Origin: Peptacetobacter hiranonis | GTDB taxonomy: Bacteria; Bacillota; Clostridia; Peptostreptococcales; Peptostreptococcaceae | Reading direction: 5' to 3' | DNA length: 64,000 bases | Assembly (NCBI RefSeq): GCF_008151785.1 | Contig: NZ_CP036523.1 | Coordinates: 1,550,001 to 1,614,000 of the forward strand | In this document: positions 52,269 to 60,885 of the stretch, piece by piece | How positions within the stretch are numbered: position 1 is the stretch's first letter | How the letters are laid out: the number at the start of each line of letters is the position of its first letter | Translations under genes and position numbers: made by a program | Notes under the pieces: model-generated | What the model saw: the letters and a program-made list of their open reading frames with translations, nothing else | What the model was told of the DNA's origin: nothing | Database searches by the model: none

Positions 52269-53567
52269 TTATGCATTTTCTAATTCAGAGTTTTTACCTG
52301 GAACAAAGTGTCCTATTACTCCTGCTATTAATACAGGTACTACCCAGTTAAATCCAAATTCTTTTAATGGAAGGTAGTCAAGGAATGGCATTGCCACACC
52401 GTAGCTCTGAATTACTGTTAATATACTTACTATTAAAGAAGTATATACTGCGAATTTGTATACGTTGTCATTCTGTATTTTTTCAGTGAAGAATGCAAGT
52501 ATTACTAGTACTATTGTAGGTGGGTAAACTATGCTTAATACTGGTGATGCAACTTTGATTATTCCACCAACACCTATAGATGCCATACAAGCTGAGAATA
52601 TACATACAGCTAGTACTACAGTTTTATATTTTAATTTTCCACCAGATAGTTTTTCAAAGAACTGACCTGTTGCAGAAGTAAGACCTATTGAAGTTGTTAA
52701 ACAAGCTAGTGCAACACATACTGCAAGTATAACTTTACCAGTCTGTCCTAAAAGACCTTCTGTTATATTAACTATTACCTGTGACTGCTGAGCATCTACA
52801 CCATACATAGTAGAAACTGTTGCTCCTAAGAAGCAAAGACCACCGTATACTAATGCTAGACCTACACAAGCTAAAACTCCAGATTTCATTATAGCTTTTA
52901 ATTTGTCGCTAACTGTATTGTATCCTTTTTCATTAAGAGATACTATAAGAACTGATGCAAGTGCTATTGCTGCAAAGGCATCCATTGTCTGGTAACCCTG
53001 AGCTATACCTTCACCTACAACACCCTGGATCATTGGTTCTTCAACTATTGGTCCAAGTGGTGATATAACACCTTTAACTATTATAACTGCTAATGCTATT
53101 AATAATGCTGGTGTAAGAACCCGTCCTACTATATCTACAACCTTTGAAGGTTTTATTGTTAATATATAAGTAAGTATAAAGAATATTGCTGCGAATACTG
53201 CTATTGGAATAGCATCTCCTAATAATGGCATTATACCCATTTCATAAGTTGTTGCACCTGTTCTTGGTATTGCTAAGAATGGCCCTATACAAAGTATATC
53301 TGCACATCCAAGAACTATTGCAAGTTTTCCACCTGCTCTTCTAAATAATGCTATAACGTCACCGTCATATTTAGCTGTTGCCATAACTGCTAGAAGTGCT
53401 AGACCTGCATCTGCAAATGTGAATCCGCCGAATGCTGTTAACCATTCTGGACCAGTTATTATTCCTAAGTAAGGTGGGAATATTAAGTTACCTGCTCCGA
53501 AGAACATTGCGAATAACGCGAATCCAAATACTATAACGTCTTTGAAATTACCTTTCTGTTGAATCAT
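52269..53567 (-). CDS. brnQ: Branched-chain amino acid transport system II carrier protein BrnQ (paralogue 3)
   Basis: The 432-residue polytopic carrier shares long stretches with paralogue 2 (VIVFGFALFAMFFGAGNLIF, IVKGVISPLGPI, YTYGVAMPF-type C-terminal loops differ). About 12 helices are expected. The ATG has GGGGAGG upstream. A -35-like TTGACC lies at 53626-53631 without a clear -10. The high similarity and tandem placement point to gene duplication; regulation appears separate because a terminator follows each copy. Confidence 0.94.
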   Translation of the reverse strand: MIQQKGNFKDVIVFGFALFAMFFGAGNLIFPPYLGIITGPEWLTAFGGFTFADAGLALLAVMATAKYDGDVIALFRRAGGKLAIVLGCADILCIGPFLAIPRTGATTYEMGIMPLLGDAIPIAVFAAIFFILTYILTIKPSKVVDIVGRVLTPALLIALAVIIVKGVISPLGPIVEEPMIQGVVGEGIAQGYQTMDAFAAIALASVLIVSLNEKGYNTVSDKLKAIMKSGVLACVGLALVYGGLCFLGATVSTMYGVDAQQSQVIVNITEGLLGQTGKVILAVCVALACLTTSIGLTSATGQFFEKLSGGKLKYKTVVLAVCIFSACMASIGVGGIIKVASPVLSIVYPPTIVLVILAFFTEKIQNDNVYKFAVYTSLIVSILTVIQSYGVAMPFLDYLPLKEFGFNWVVPVLIAGVIGHFVPGKNSELENA

Positions 53568-54235
53568 AAGTTTTTCCTCCCCAAAATATAGACTTAAATA
53601 AGATAACCTGAAAACATTTTCCCTTGGTCAATGTTTTTGTTTTCCTTTACAAATTTAATTTTATATTTCATTTCTTTCGATGTCAATAACTTTTTTCTAA
53701 ATTTTTATACACTTCTGAATAATTAAAAAATATCGTTTCTATTTTATCAAAATATTTTTTATTTTTTATTTCTTCAAATAATTTTAAGCTAATTTTTTTG
53801 TATATTTTTTATCTATAAAAATAATTTCATTTGCTAAACTATTTCTTTTGATTTTTTCTATAATTTCATTTATATAAACTATGATATTTTAGATACCTTG
53901 AAATTACTTGTTTTTTACATTTTATTTCATTATATTTTTAATTCCAAAATTAGTATCATTATTTAATTTTGCACCATAAAAAAATTTGTATATAGATATA
54001 CCTCGATTTCTTTTATATTTTTGTCACATTTTATACCTTTTCAATCGCTTTCTTTTTTCTCGATCCAAGTAAATTTTTCAGAAAATTCTATTTACTAGTT
54101 AATAAAAAATCAATATTTTTTATGCCCTTTTTATTCGTTTTTATTATAAATCAACTAAAATATATTGCAAAAAAAGAGTATATTATAGATATTTTTCAAT
54201 CTACAATATACTCCTTTATACATTCTAAAATATTT
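53568..54235. other. 668-bp AT-rich intergenic region between brnQ paralogue 3 and rbgA
   Basis: It includes the upstream region of the third brnQ (a TTGACC at 53626-53631 and a GAAAA-TG-TTTTC inverted repeat nearby) and the rbgA terminator (54176-54213). The central 500 bp are extremely AT-rich, with no open frame carrying a ribosome site, no tRNA and no convincing structure. Confidence 0.6.
54176..54213 (-). terminator. Intrinsic terminator after rbgA
   Basis: The minus strand has GAGTATATTGTAGAT, a short loop and ATCTATAATATACTC, followed by seven T. The stem is long but AT-rich. Confidence 0.8.
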
Positions 54236-55129
54236 TTATTTTATATCTTCTGGAACTTCTAGTGTTATATTTCCTAATTTACCAGTTCTAAACTCATTAA
54301 GAACTGTTGTAGCTGTTCTTGTGTAGTCTATTTCTTTTCTACCAGTTATAAATCCTCTCTTCTGAGCTATCATATCCATTGTTTCTATTCCTGACTCGCC
54401 AAGCTCATCTAATTTATATCTAGCAGCTAATTTTTCTGGCTCTATTACCATAAGTTTTTCTATTAATCTAAGCGCTAATGTTTCTACATCTAGTATTTCG
54501 TCTTTTATCGCTCTTGTAAATGCTAAGTTTAGTGCTACATCCTGATCTTCAAACTTAGGCCATAGTATACCAGGAGTATCTAGTAATTCTAAGTTTCCTC
54601 TAAGTTTAACCCACTGTTTACCTTTAGTTACACCAGGTCTATCTCCTGTCTGTGTACTTCTTCTACCAGTAAGTTTGTTTATTAAAGAAGATTTACCAAC
54701 ATTAGGAACACCAACTATCATTATTCTTATAGCACGTTCTTTTCTTCCCTTTTCTTTTAAAGAATCCATCTTATCTTTTACCGCATTTTTACATTCGTCA
54801 ACTATTCTATTAACTCCTGTTCCCTTCATAGCATCTATAGGGATAGCTTTTATTCCCTGTTCTTTATAGTAGTTTATCCATTTATTTAATTTTGCTCTAT
54901 CAGAGATATCACTCTTATTTAAAAGCACTACTCTTGGTTTTCCAGCCATTAATGTATCTATATCAGGGTTTTTACTACTATATGGTATTCTTGAATCTAA
55001 AAGCTCTACTACAACGTCTACAAGCTTTAAATTAGCTTTCATAAGGTCCTTAGTTTTTTTCATATGCCCTGGATACCAGTTTATATTAAGATTATCGTCT
55101 CTTAGGTAATCATATTCTTTATCGCTCAT
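54236..55129 (-). CDS. rbgA: Ribosome biogenesis GTPase RbgA (YlqF)
   Basis: RbgA is a circularly permuted GTPase needed for late 50S subunit assembly. In 297 residues, the G4 motif LLNKSD appears before G1 GVPNVGKSSLINKL and G3 LDTPGILWP, the permuted order. The start INWYPGHMKKTKDLMKANL and the C-terminal RNA-binding domain fit. It follows rplS after a terminator, as in many firmicutes. Confidence 0.96.
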   Translation of the reverse strand: MSDKEYDYLRDDNLNINWYPGHMKKTKDLMKANLKLVDVVVELLDSRIPYSSKNPDIDTLMAGKPRVVLLNKSDISDRAKLNKWINYYKEQGIKAIPIDAMKGTGVNRIVDECKNAVKDKMDSLKEKGRKERAIRIMIVGVPNVGKSSLINKLTGRRSTQTGDRPGVTKGKQWVKLRGNLELLDTPGILWPKFEDQDVALNLAFTRAIKDEILDVETLALRLIEKLMVIEPEKLAARYKLDELGESGIETMDMIAQKRGFITGRKEIDYTRTATTVLNEFRTGKLGNITLEVPEDIK

Positions 55130-55195
55130 TCTTTCTTCCTCCTTTGCTAAAATAATTATTTATTTTAATTATTATTTTTTCATATTATAGAAAAA

Positions 55196-55216
55196 GGACT
55201 GATAGTGTATCAGTCC
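55196..55216 (-). terminator. Intrinsic terminator after rplS
   Basis: A perfect 9-bp stem GGACTGATA/TATCAGTCC with a 3-nt loop is followed by TTTTT on the minus strand. Confidence 0.92.
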
Positions 55217-55241
55217 CTGTTCTCTCATATTAAATCAGATC

Positions 55242-55595
55242 TTATTTGTATCCTTTTGCTTCTTTAACTTTAGCAGCTTTACCAACTCTAGATCTTAAGT
55301 ATCCTAGTTTAGCTCTTCTTACTTTACCTCTTCTAGTTACTTCTATTTTTTCTACTTTTGGTGAATGTACTGGGAAAGTTCTTTCTACACCGCAGTTGAA
55401 AGACATTTTTCTAACAGTGAAAGTTTCTCTAGCTCCTCCACCCTGTCTTTTTAATACTACACCTTCGAATACCTGTATTCTTTCTCTTTTACCTTCCACG
55501 ATTTTAACGTGTACTTTTACTGTGTCCCCAGGTCCAAAGTTAGGAACTTCATTTTTTAACTGTTCGTTTTCGATTGCTCTTATTATTTCGTTCAT
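55242..55595 (-). CDS. rplS: 50S ribosomal protein L19
   Basis: L19 lies at the 30S-50S interface. The 117-residue protein has the L19 pattern: [60 protein letters not shown] and [20 protein letters not shown]. The ATG at 55595 is preceded by AGGAGG; a six-codon longer reading contains that ribosome site and is rejected. It has its own promoter and leader after trmD and a strong terminator. Confidence 0.97.
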   Translation of the reverse strand: MNEIIRAIENEQLKNEVPNFGPGDTVKVHVKIVEGKRERIQVFEGVVLKRQGGGARETFTVRKMSFNCGVERTFPVHSPKVEKIEVTRRGKVRRAKLGYLRSRVGKAAKVKEAKGYK

Positions 55596-55666
55596 ATTTC
55601 CTCCTAAGTTCATAGACGTTCATTAATGCTTGACCGGTGCACAGAGGAACGCCCGTATTTTCAACA
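55596..55666 (-). promoter_or_regulatory. Probable L19 ribosomal protein leader
   Basis: A leader of about 70 nt precedes rplS. It contains the GGGCGTTCCTCTG and CACCGGTCAAGCATTAATGA blocks, with ATTAATGAACG near its end, consistent with the firmicute L19 leader RNA thought to mediate autoregulation. Assignment rests on position and recollection of the motif, not on a covariance search. Confidence 0.5.
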
Positions 55667-55672
55667 AGTTAT

Positions 55673-55701
55673 ATTATACTATAAAAAAAATCAATTTACA
55701 A
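55673..55701 (-). promoter_or_regulatory. Promoter for rplS
   Basis: On the minus strand TTGTAA (55696-55701) and TATAAT (55673-55678) are 17 bp apart, between trmD and rplS. The -35 lies 13 bp past the trmD stop. Confidence 0.6.
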
Positions 55702-55713
55702 GATTTTTTTTTA

Positions 55714-56400
55714 CTATTTTTTGTCCAAAAGATCTGGTCTTCTTTCCTTAGTTATCTTTATAGATTCTTCTCTTCTCCATTCATCTATTTTTTTATGATT
55801 TCCAGAAAGAAGAACTTCTGGTACTTCCATTCCTTCATACACTCTAGGTCTAGTGTACTGAGGATATTCTAATAGATTATTTTCAAAAGATTCATCTTCA
55901 AAAGATTCATTCTGACCAAGAACTCCTGGAATAAGTCTAGAAATAGAGTCTATAACTACTAATGCAGCCAATTCTCCACCTGTAAGGACATAATCTCCTA
56001 TAGATATCTCATCAGTAACAATCATATCTATTACTCTCTGATCTATACCTTCATAATGTCCACAAAGAAGTATTACATCTTCCTCTATAGATAGTTTTTT
56101 TGCTATTTCCTGACAATGCACTTTCCCCTTTGGAGTAAGGTATATTACTCTAGGGTTTTCAATTTTATTTGTTTCTACTATATGTTTGTATGTATCAATT
56201 ATAGGCTGAGGAGTCATTACCATACCTGCCCCTCCACCAAATGGATAATCATCTACTTTTTTATGTTTATTCTCAGAAAAATCTCTTATATTATATACTT
56301 TACAATCTATTATCCCTTTTTCTATCGCTCTTTTCATTATACTTTCATTCATATAAGAATTAAATATTTCGGGAAATAGAGTCATTATGTGAAATCTCAT
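55714..56400 (-). CDS. trmD: tRNA (guanine-N1-)-methyltransferase
   Basis: TrmD methylates G37 of tRNAs reading CNN codons, preventing frameshifts. The 228-residue protein has the trefoil-knot motifs: MRFHIMTLFPEIFNSYM, DDYPFGGGAGMVM, LLCGHYEGIDQRVID, EISIGDYVLTGGELAALVVI and LEYPQYTRPRVYEGMEVPEV. The start at 56400 follows AGGTGA; a GTG three codons earlier is part of that site. It begins 9 bp after the rimM stop, in the same operon. Confidence 0.97.
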   Translation of the reverse strand: MRFHIMTLFPEIFNSYMNESIMKRAIEKGIIDCKVYNIRDFSENKHKKVDDYPFGGGAGMVMTPQPIIDTYKHIVETNKIENPRVIYLTPKGKVHCQEIAKKLSIEEDVILLCGHYEGIDQRVIDMIVTDEISIGDYVLTGGELAALVVIDSISRLIPGVLGQNESFEDESFENNLLEYPQYTRPRVYEGMEVPEVLLSGNHKKIDEWRREESIKITKERRPDLLDKK

Positions 56401-56409
56401 ATCAATCAC

Positions 56410-56928
56410 CTAGTCGTCAAGCATACCTTTTATAGGGTCTATTATCATTTTATCTTCTTCTATATCTATTTCTGGTACAAATTTCATAACAGCCGGTATA
56501 AGATATTCTTTTCCTTCTTCATTTTTTATAACATAAACATCATTAGCTGAATACTGAAGTACTTCTTTTAAAACACCTACTTTTTCGCCTGAAACAGTAT
56601 ATACATCCATACCTATCATATCAGCTATAAAGAATTCCCCTTCTTCAAGCTCAAATGATTCATCTCTAGATACATATATATCTTTTCCTACAAGCTTTTC
56701 AGCTTCTTCAACCCTATCTATTCCTTTTATTTTCATTATGACAAGGTTGCCTTTGTATCTAACATCTTCAACTTCCCAAGGATTTTCTCTATCTTTTCCT
56801 ACATAAAATTCTTCAAGGTAGTCAAATCTGTATATATCATCTGTTGTAGGATAAACTCTTACATCACCTTTTAGGCCCTGTGTTTTTACTATTTTACCAA
56901 CCTTAAAATGAGTTACTTTTTTTGCCAT
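56410..56928 (-). CDS. rimM: 16S rRNA-processing protein RimM
   Basis: RimM assists maturation of the 30S head and binds S19. The 172-residue protein shows VGKIVKTQGLKGDVRVYPTT, EFYVGKDRENPWEVEDVRYK, RVEEAEKLVGKDIYV and the PRC-barrel end YLIPAVMKFVPEIDIEEDKM with IDPIKGML. The ATG at 56928 follows AGGTGG; a GTG start three codons upstream overlaps that site. It is coupled with trmD. Confidence 0.95.
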   Translation of the reverse strand: MAKKVTHFKVGKIVKTQGLKGDVRVYPTTDDIYRFDYLEEFYVGKDRENPWEVEDVRYKGNLVIMKIKGIDRVEEAEKLVGKDIYVSRDESFELEEGEFFIADMIGMDVYTVSGEKVGVLKEVLQYSANDVYVIKNEEGKEYLIPAVMKFVPEIDIEEDKMIIDPIKGMLDD

Positions 56929-56992
56929 AATATCCACCTTAATCTTTTTGTAAGTTCTAGTTTGTTTTGCTATTATAAAAGGTTATTAAAAA

Positions 56993-57016
56993 GGATTAGG
57001 CCATAAGACCTAATCC
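56993..57016 (-). terminator. Intrinsic terminator after khpA
   Basis: The minus strand has GGATTAGG, an 8-nt loop, CCTAATCC and TTTTT. It separates the ylxM-ffh-rpsP-khpA group from rimM-trmD. Confidence 0.88.
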
Positions 57017-57019
57017 AAC

Positions 57020-57250
57020 TTATACTATTTCAAGAGATACTTTTATTTTCTCTTTATTTGCAACGGATCTAACTACAGTTCTGATAGCTTTTGCTATTCT
57101 TCCCTGTTTTCCGATAACCTTTCCCATATCGTCTGGAGCAACAGTAAGTTTTAGGATTATTTCATCCTTTTCTTCTGAAACACTTACTACTACTTCATCT
57201 GGGTTATCAACTAGAGCCTTAGCTATATCTACAACTAGCTCTTTTATCAT
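57020..57250 (-). CDS. khpA: KH-domain RNA-binding protein KhpA
   Basis: The 76-residue protein is a single KH domain with the GxxG loop in VIGKQGRIAKAIRTVVRSVA. KhpA pairs with KhpB (Jag/EloR) in Gram-positive bacteria and binds many RNAs, affecting cell elongation and division in pneumococcus. It sits between rpsP and rimM, its conserved place. The partner gene is not in this window. Confidence 0.93.
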   Translation of the reverse strand: MIKELVVDIAKALVDNPDEVVVSVSEEKDEIILKLTVAPDDMGKVIGKQGRIAKAIRTVVRSVANKEKIKVSLEIV

Positions 57251-57270
57251 AGTTTTACATCTCCCGTTTA

Positions 57271-57522
57271 TTATTTAGAAGTTTTAACACCGTTCTGTTC
57301 TAATAATTTTTTAACAGTTTCTGTTGGCTGAGCACCTGTAGCTAACCATTTTTCAGCGCTTTCGTTGTTTATTTTTAATACTTTTGGTTCTACTACTGGG
57401 TTGTAGTATCCTATTTCTTCTATGAATTTACCATCTCTTGGAGCTCTAGAGTCTGCTACTACTATTCTGTAGAAAGGTTTTTTGTTTGCTCCCATTCTTT
57501 TTAATCTTATTTTAACTGCCAT
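57271..57522 (-). CDS. rpsP: 30S ribosomal protein S16
   Basis: The 83-residue protein has the S16 sequence: [43 protein letters not shown] and an [14 protein letters not shown] end. S16 helps fold the 5' and central domains of 16S rRNA. The ATG at 57522 has GGAGGTG upstream; a GTG three codons earlier lies within that site. It is between ffh and khpA. Confidence 0.97.
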   Translation of the reverse strand: MAVKIRLKRMGANKKPFYRIVVADSRAPRDGKFIEEIGYYNPVVEPKVLKINNESAEKWLATGAQPTETVKKLLEQNGVKTSK

Positions 57523-57561
57523 TACAGCCACCTCCGAAAATTTTTCTATTTTTATTTTTTA

Positions 57562-58923
57562 TTATTTAAAAAAAGGTAATCCGGCAAAACCGCCCCTTTT
57601 CTTTTTACCCTTGCCTTGTGTCATTCCAGTAAACATCTTCATCATTTTCTTCATTTCATTTAACTGTTTTATTAATCTGTTTACTTCCTGCACTGATGTT
57701 CCGCTTCCTTTTGCTATTCTTTTCTTTCTAGAAGCATTTAATATTGAAGGATTTCTTCTCTCCTCCACTGTCATCGACTGAATTATAGCCATACTTCTCT
57801 TCATATCTTTGTTGTTCTGTAAGTCTACATCGCCGATTTGATTTTTCATGTTTGCCATTCCTGGCATCATGCCTAATAACTTATCCATTGAACCCATTTT
57901 TTTAAGCTGCTCAAACTGGTCTAATAAATCTTCAAAGTCAAATTCCTGTTTTCTCATTTTCTTTTCAAGTTCTTTGGCTTTTTCGATATCTACAGCTTCT
58001 TGAGCTTTTTCAATCAGACTTAAAACATCACCCATACCAAGTATTCTTGATGCCATTCTATCTGGATGGAAAGGTTCTAAATCTTCTAATTTTTCACCCA
58101 TCCCGATGAATTTAATAGGTTTCTTTGTGACAGCTCTTATTGATAATGCTGCCCCACCTCTTGTATCACCATCTAGCTTAGTAAGTACTACACCATCTAT
58201 ACCTAATGCATCATTAAAACTTTCAGCTACATTTACCGCATCCTGTCCTGTCATTGCATCTACAGTAAGAAGTATCTCATGAGGTCTTACTTCTGATTTT
58301 ATATTTTTAAGTTCTTCCATAAGAACTTCGTCAACATGAAGTCTACCAGCTGTATCTATTATAACCATGTCATTTCCATTTTTCTGAGCATGACTTAGAC
58401 CTGCTTTTGCTATATTTACTGGATTTTCTTTATCTCCCATAGCAAATACTGGTATATCTAATTTTTCTCCTACAACCTGTAACTGTTTTATAGCTGCTGG
58501 TCTATAAACGTCACACGCAACTAATAAAGGTTTTTTACCCTGTTTTTTGAAGTATCCACCTAATTTACCAGCTGTAGTAGTTTTACCTGCCCCCTGAAGA
58601 CCAACCATCATTATAACTGTTGGCGGTTTTGATGATATCATTATCTTACTCTGAACATCACCCATTAAAGCAGTTAACTCTTCATTGACTATTTTTATTA
58701 CATGCTGTCCAGGAGTAAGACTCTTCATAACTTCCTGACCAACACATCTTTCTTGAACTTTTTTAATAAAGTCTTTTACGACTTTGAAGTTAACATCGGC
58801 TTCTAATAAAGCTAACTTAACTTCTCTCATTGCATCTTTTACATCTTTTTCAGTAAGTTTACCTTTTGATCTAAGCTTACTAAAAGTATTTTGTAATTTA
58901 TCAGATAATCCTTCAAATATCAT
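57562..58923 (-). CDS. ffh: Signal recognition particle protein Ffh
   Basis: Ffh is the SRP GTPase that recognises signal sequences and delivers ribosomes to FtsY. The 453-residue protein has the NG domain (VGLQGAGKTTTAGKLGGYF, DVYRPAAIKQL, DTAGRLHVDEVLMEE, LTKLDGDTRGGAALS). The methionine-rich M domain includes LLGMMPGMANMKNQIGD and RIAKGSGTSVQEVNRLIKQ, ending GGFAGLPFFK. It overlaps ylxM by 4 bp (ATGA), so the two are coupled. Its receptor ftsY is just upstream. Confidence 0.98.
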   Translation of the reverse strand: MIFEGLSDKLQNTFSKLRSKGKLTEKDVKDAMREVKLALLEADVNFKVVKDFIKKVQERCVGQEVMKSLTPGQHVIKIVNEELTALMGDVQSKIMISSKPPTVIMMVGLQGAGKTTTAGKLGGYFKKQGKKPLLVACDVYRPAAIKQLQVVGEKLDIPVFAMGDKENPVNIAKAGLSHAQKNGNDMVIIDTAGRLHVDEVLMEELKNIKSEVRPHEILLTVDAMTGQDAVNVAESFNDALGIDGVVLTKLDGDTRGGAALSIRAVTKKPIKFIGMGEKLEDLEPFHPDRMASRILGMGDVLSLIEKAQEAVDIEKAKELEKKMRKQEFDFEDLLDQFEQLKKMGSMDKLLGMMPGMANMKNQIGDVDLQNNKDMKRSMAIIQSMTVEERRNPSILNASRKKRIAKGSGTSVQEVNRLIKQLNEMKKMMKMFTGMTQGKGKKKRGGFAGLPFFK

Positions 58924-59288
58924 TCTATTATCCCCCTACATAAGTCTTCTATTTCATCTAGCTTAGGGATTAAATCGACACAATCTATATTGTGCAATAA
59001 ATCTTGTTTAATGTCAACAATTTTTTCTATTATATTCTTGACTGTTTCTTCTTTTTTCTGAAGTTCTGACAAAAGGTGAAGTTTCTGTTCATAATCTTTC
59101 ATTACTTTCTCAGCTCTTTTAAGAGTATCGTACACACCTTGTCTCGATACATTCAGATTTTCACTAATTTCTCCAAGCGAATAATCTTCTTCATAATAAA
59201 GAGAAACTATTTCTTTTTGCTTGTCTGTAAGAAGGTCTTTATAAACCTCGAACAGTTGTCCAACTTCTATCATCTTCTCCAAATTCAT
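58920..59288 (-). CDS. ylxM: YlxM family SRP-associated DNA/RNA-binding protein
   Basis: The 122-residue protein has a sigma-70 region 4-like helix-turn-helix: LTDKQKEIVSLYYEEDYSLG, EISENLNVSRQGVYDTLKRA. YlxM proteins are encoded before ffh in Gram-positives and modulate SRP activity in Streptococcus. The start MNLEKMIEVGQLFEVYKDLL at 59288 follows AGGAAGTG; an 11-codon longer reading contains that site. Its promoter lies within a large inverted repeat. Confidence 0.92.
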   Translation of the reverse strand: MNLEKMIEVGQLFEVYKDLLTDKQKEIVSLYYEEDYSLGEISENLNVSRQGVYDTLKRAEKVMKDYEQKLHLLSELQKKEETVKNIIEKIVDIKQDLLHNIDCVDLIPKLDEIEDLCRGIIE

Positions 59289-59327
59289 TCTTTTCACTTC
59301 CTGAATAATTGTTAAGTTCACGAATAA

Positions 59328-59413
59328 GGTCTTATAATTATTAAATACAAACCATTTTGTATCTGTAAAGGTTAAGTACTTTACACTACTATTGTATTTT
59401 ATATTATAAGACC
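59328..59413. repeat. 22-bp inverted repeat enclosing the ylxM-ffh promoter
   Basis: The left arm (59328-59350, GGTCTTATAAT then AAATACAA with a small internal difference) and the right arm (59392-59413) are complementary except for one indel region. An inner GTAAAG/CTTTAC dyad lies between them. The right arm contains the promoter -10. The whole could form a cruciform or be bound by a dimeric protein. Confidence 0.7.
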
Positions 59414-59424
59414 TCTCTTGTCAA
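59396..59424 (-). promoter_or_regulatory. Promoter for ylxM-ffh-rpsP-khpA
   Basis: On the minus strand TTGACA (59419-59424) and TAAAAT (59396-59401) are 17 bp apart. The transcript leader would be about 100 nt and would include most of the inverted-repeat loop and left arm. Confidence 0.65.
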
Positions 59425-59509
59425 CGGTTTTTATTGAAATTTTGACATTTTTATACAGTATTTTTTATCTTATAATTTATTAGTAATTCTTTTTTGTTTA
59501 TCACAAAAA

Positions 59510-60862
59510 TTAATTACCAAATAAAGCTGCTGTAAATTCTCTAGCATCGAAATCTTGAAGATCTTCTGCTTTTTCTCCAACACCGATTAATTTTACTGGA
59601 ACATCTACTTCTGATTTAACAGCTAAGACAACTCCACCTTTTGCAGTTCCATCTAATTTAGTAAGAACTATTCCTGTTATATCAGCAACTTCTTTAAAGC
59701 TCTTAGCCTGAACTACCGCATTCTGTCCTGTAGTAGCATCTACAACTAAAAGTACTTCTTTTTTAGCTTCTGGGAATTCCTTATCTATTATTTTGAATAT
59801 CTTACCTAACTCGTTCATTAAATTAGCTTTATTATGAAGTCTTCCTGCAGTATCGCATATAAGTACATCTGTCTTTCTAGCCTTAGCTGCTTTTATAGCA
59901 TCAAATACTACGGCACCTGGATCTGCACCTTCATGATGTTTTACTATTTCTGTGTTAGTTCTCTTAGCCCATATATCAAGCTGTTCTGTAGCAGCTGCTC
60001 TAAATGTATCTGCTGCAGCTAGCATAACTTTCTTACCTTCAGATTTATATCTAAGGGCTAACTTACCTATAGTAGTAGTTTTACCAACACCATTTACACC
60101 AACCATTATTATAATCGCTGGAGAAGGCTCTACATCTAATTTAGAATTTCCTTTAGATAAAATTTCTTCTACTATTTCTTTTAATTCCTCTCTAACAGCC
60201 ATAGGATCTGTTATTTTTTTACTTCTAACTCTATCATTTAAGTCATCTATTATCTGCATAGTAGTATTAACACCAACATCTGCAGTTATAAGAACTTCCT
60301 CAAGATCTTCAAATAACTCTTCATCTACACTAGTATAAGATTTTAAAACCTCATCTATTCTATCAGTTATTCCCTGTTTAGCCTTTGTAAGTCCCCGTTT
60401 TAATCTAGCAAATAAACCTTCTTTTTTAGCAACTGGTTTTTCTCTACCTTCATTGTTACTTTCCTCTGGTACAATTTCTTCTACTTCTACAGCAGGTTCT
60501 GCTATTTCTTCAACTTCTTCCTCTACTATTTCTTCTACAGATTCAGAAGCTTCTTCTAAAGTATCTTCCTCTACTTCAGCTACAGTTTCTTCAAATATAG
60601 AAACACCTTCCTCATCTAAGACAACATTTACTTCTTCACATTCATCAGATTCTTCTTCTGACTTTGTTTCCACTACTATTTCCTCTTCAACAACTACTTC
60701 ATCTGCCTTAGCTTCGTCTTTAGTATTTTCTTTTTCTGACTCTAAATTTTCTAAAAATCTTTCGTCATCTTCTTTAACTTCTTCTTTTTCAACATCAGAA
60801 ACAACTTCTTCTACTTTTGTTTCTTCTTTTTTCTTTCCAAAACCAAATAACTTCTTAAACAA
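59510..60862 (-). CDS. ftsY: Signal recognition particle receptor FtsY
   Basis: FtsY is the membrane-associated SRP receptor GTPase. The 450-residue protein starts MFKKLFGFGKKKEETK, has an acidic, Glu/Val-rich N-terminal region to about residue 145, then an N domain (LFARLKRGLTKAKQGITDRI). The G domain follows with GVNGVGKTTTIGKLALRY, DTFRAAATEQLDIWAKR, CDTAGRLHNKANLMNEL and LTKLDGTAKGG. The A region is long and highly acidic, as in several firmicutes. It lies 23 bp after smc and probably shares its transcript. Confidence 0.97.
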   Translation of the reverse strand: MFKKLFGFGKKKEETKVEEVVSDVEKEEVKEDDERFLENLESEKENTKDEAKADEVVVEEEIVVETKSEEESDECEEVNVVLDEEGVSIFEETVAEVEEDTLEEASESVEEIVEEEVEEIAEPAVEVEEIVPEESNNEGREKPVAKKEGLFARLKRGLTKAKQGITDRIDEVLKSYTSVDEELFEDLEEVLITADVGVNTTMQIIDDLNDRVRSKKITDPMAVREELKEIVEEILSKGNSKLDVEPSPAIIIMVGVNGVGKTTTIGKLALRYKSEGKKVMLAAADTFRAAATEQLDIWAKRTNTEIVKHHEGADPGAVVFDAIKAAKARKTDVLICDTAGRLHNKANLMNELGKIFKIIDKEFPEAKKEVLLVVDATTGQNAVVQAKSFKEVADITGIVLTKLDGTAKGGVVLAVKSEVDVPVKLIGVGEKAEDLQDFDAREFTAALFGN

Positions 60863-60885
60863 TTTACCGCCTCCATCTCTAAAGC

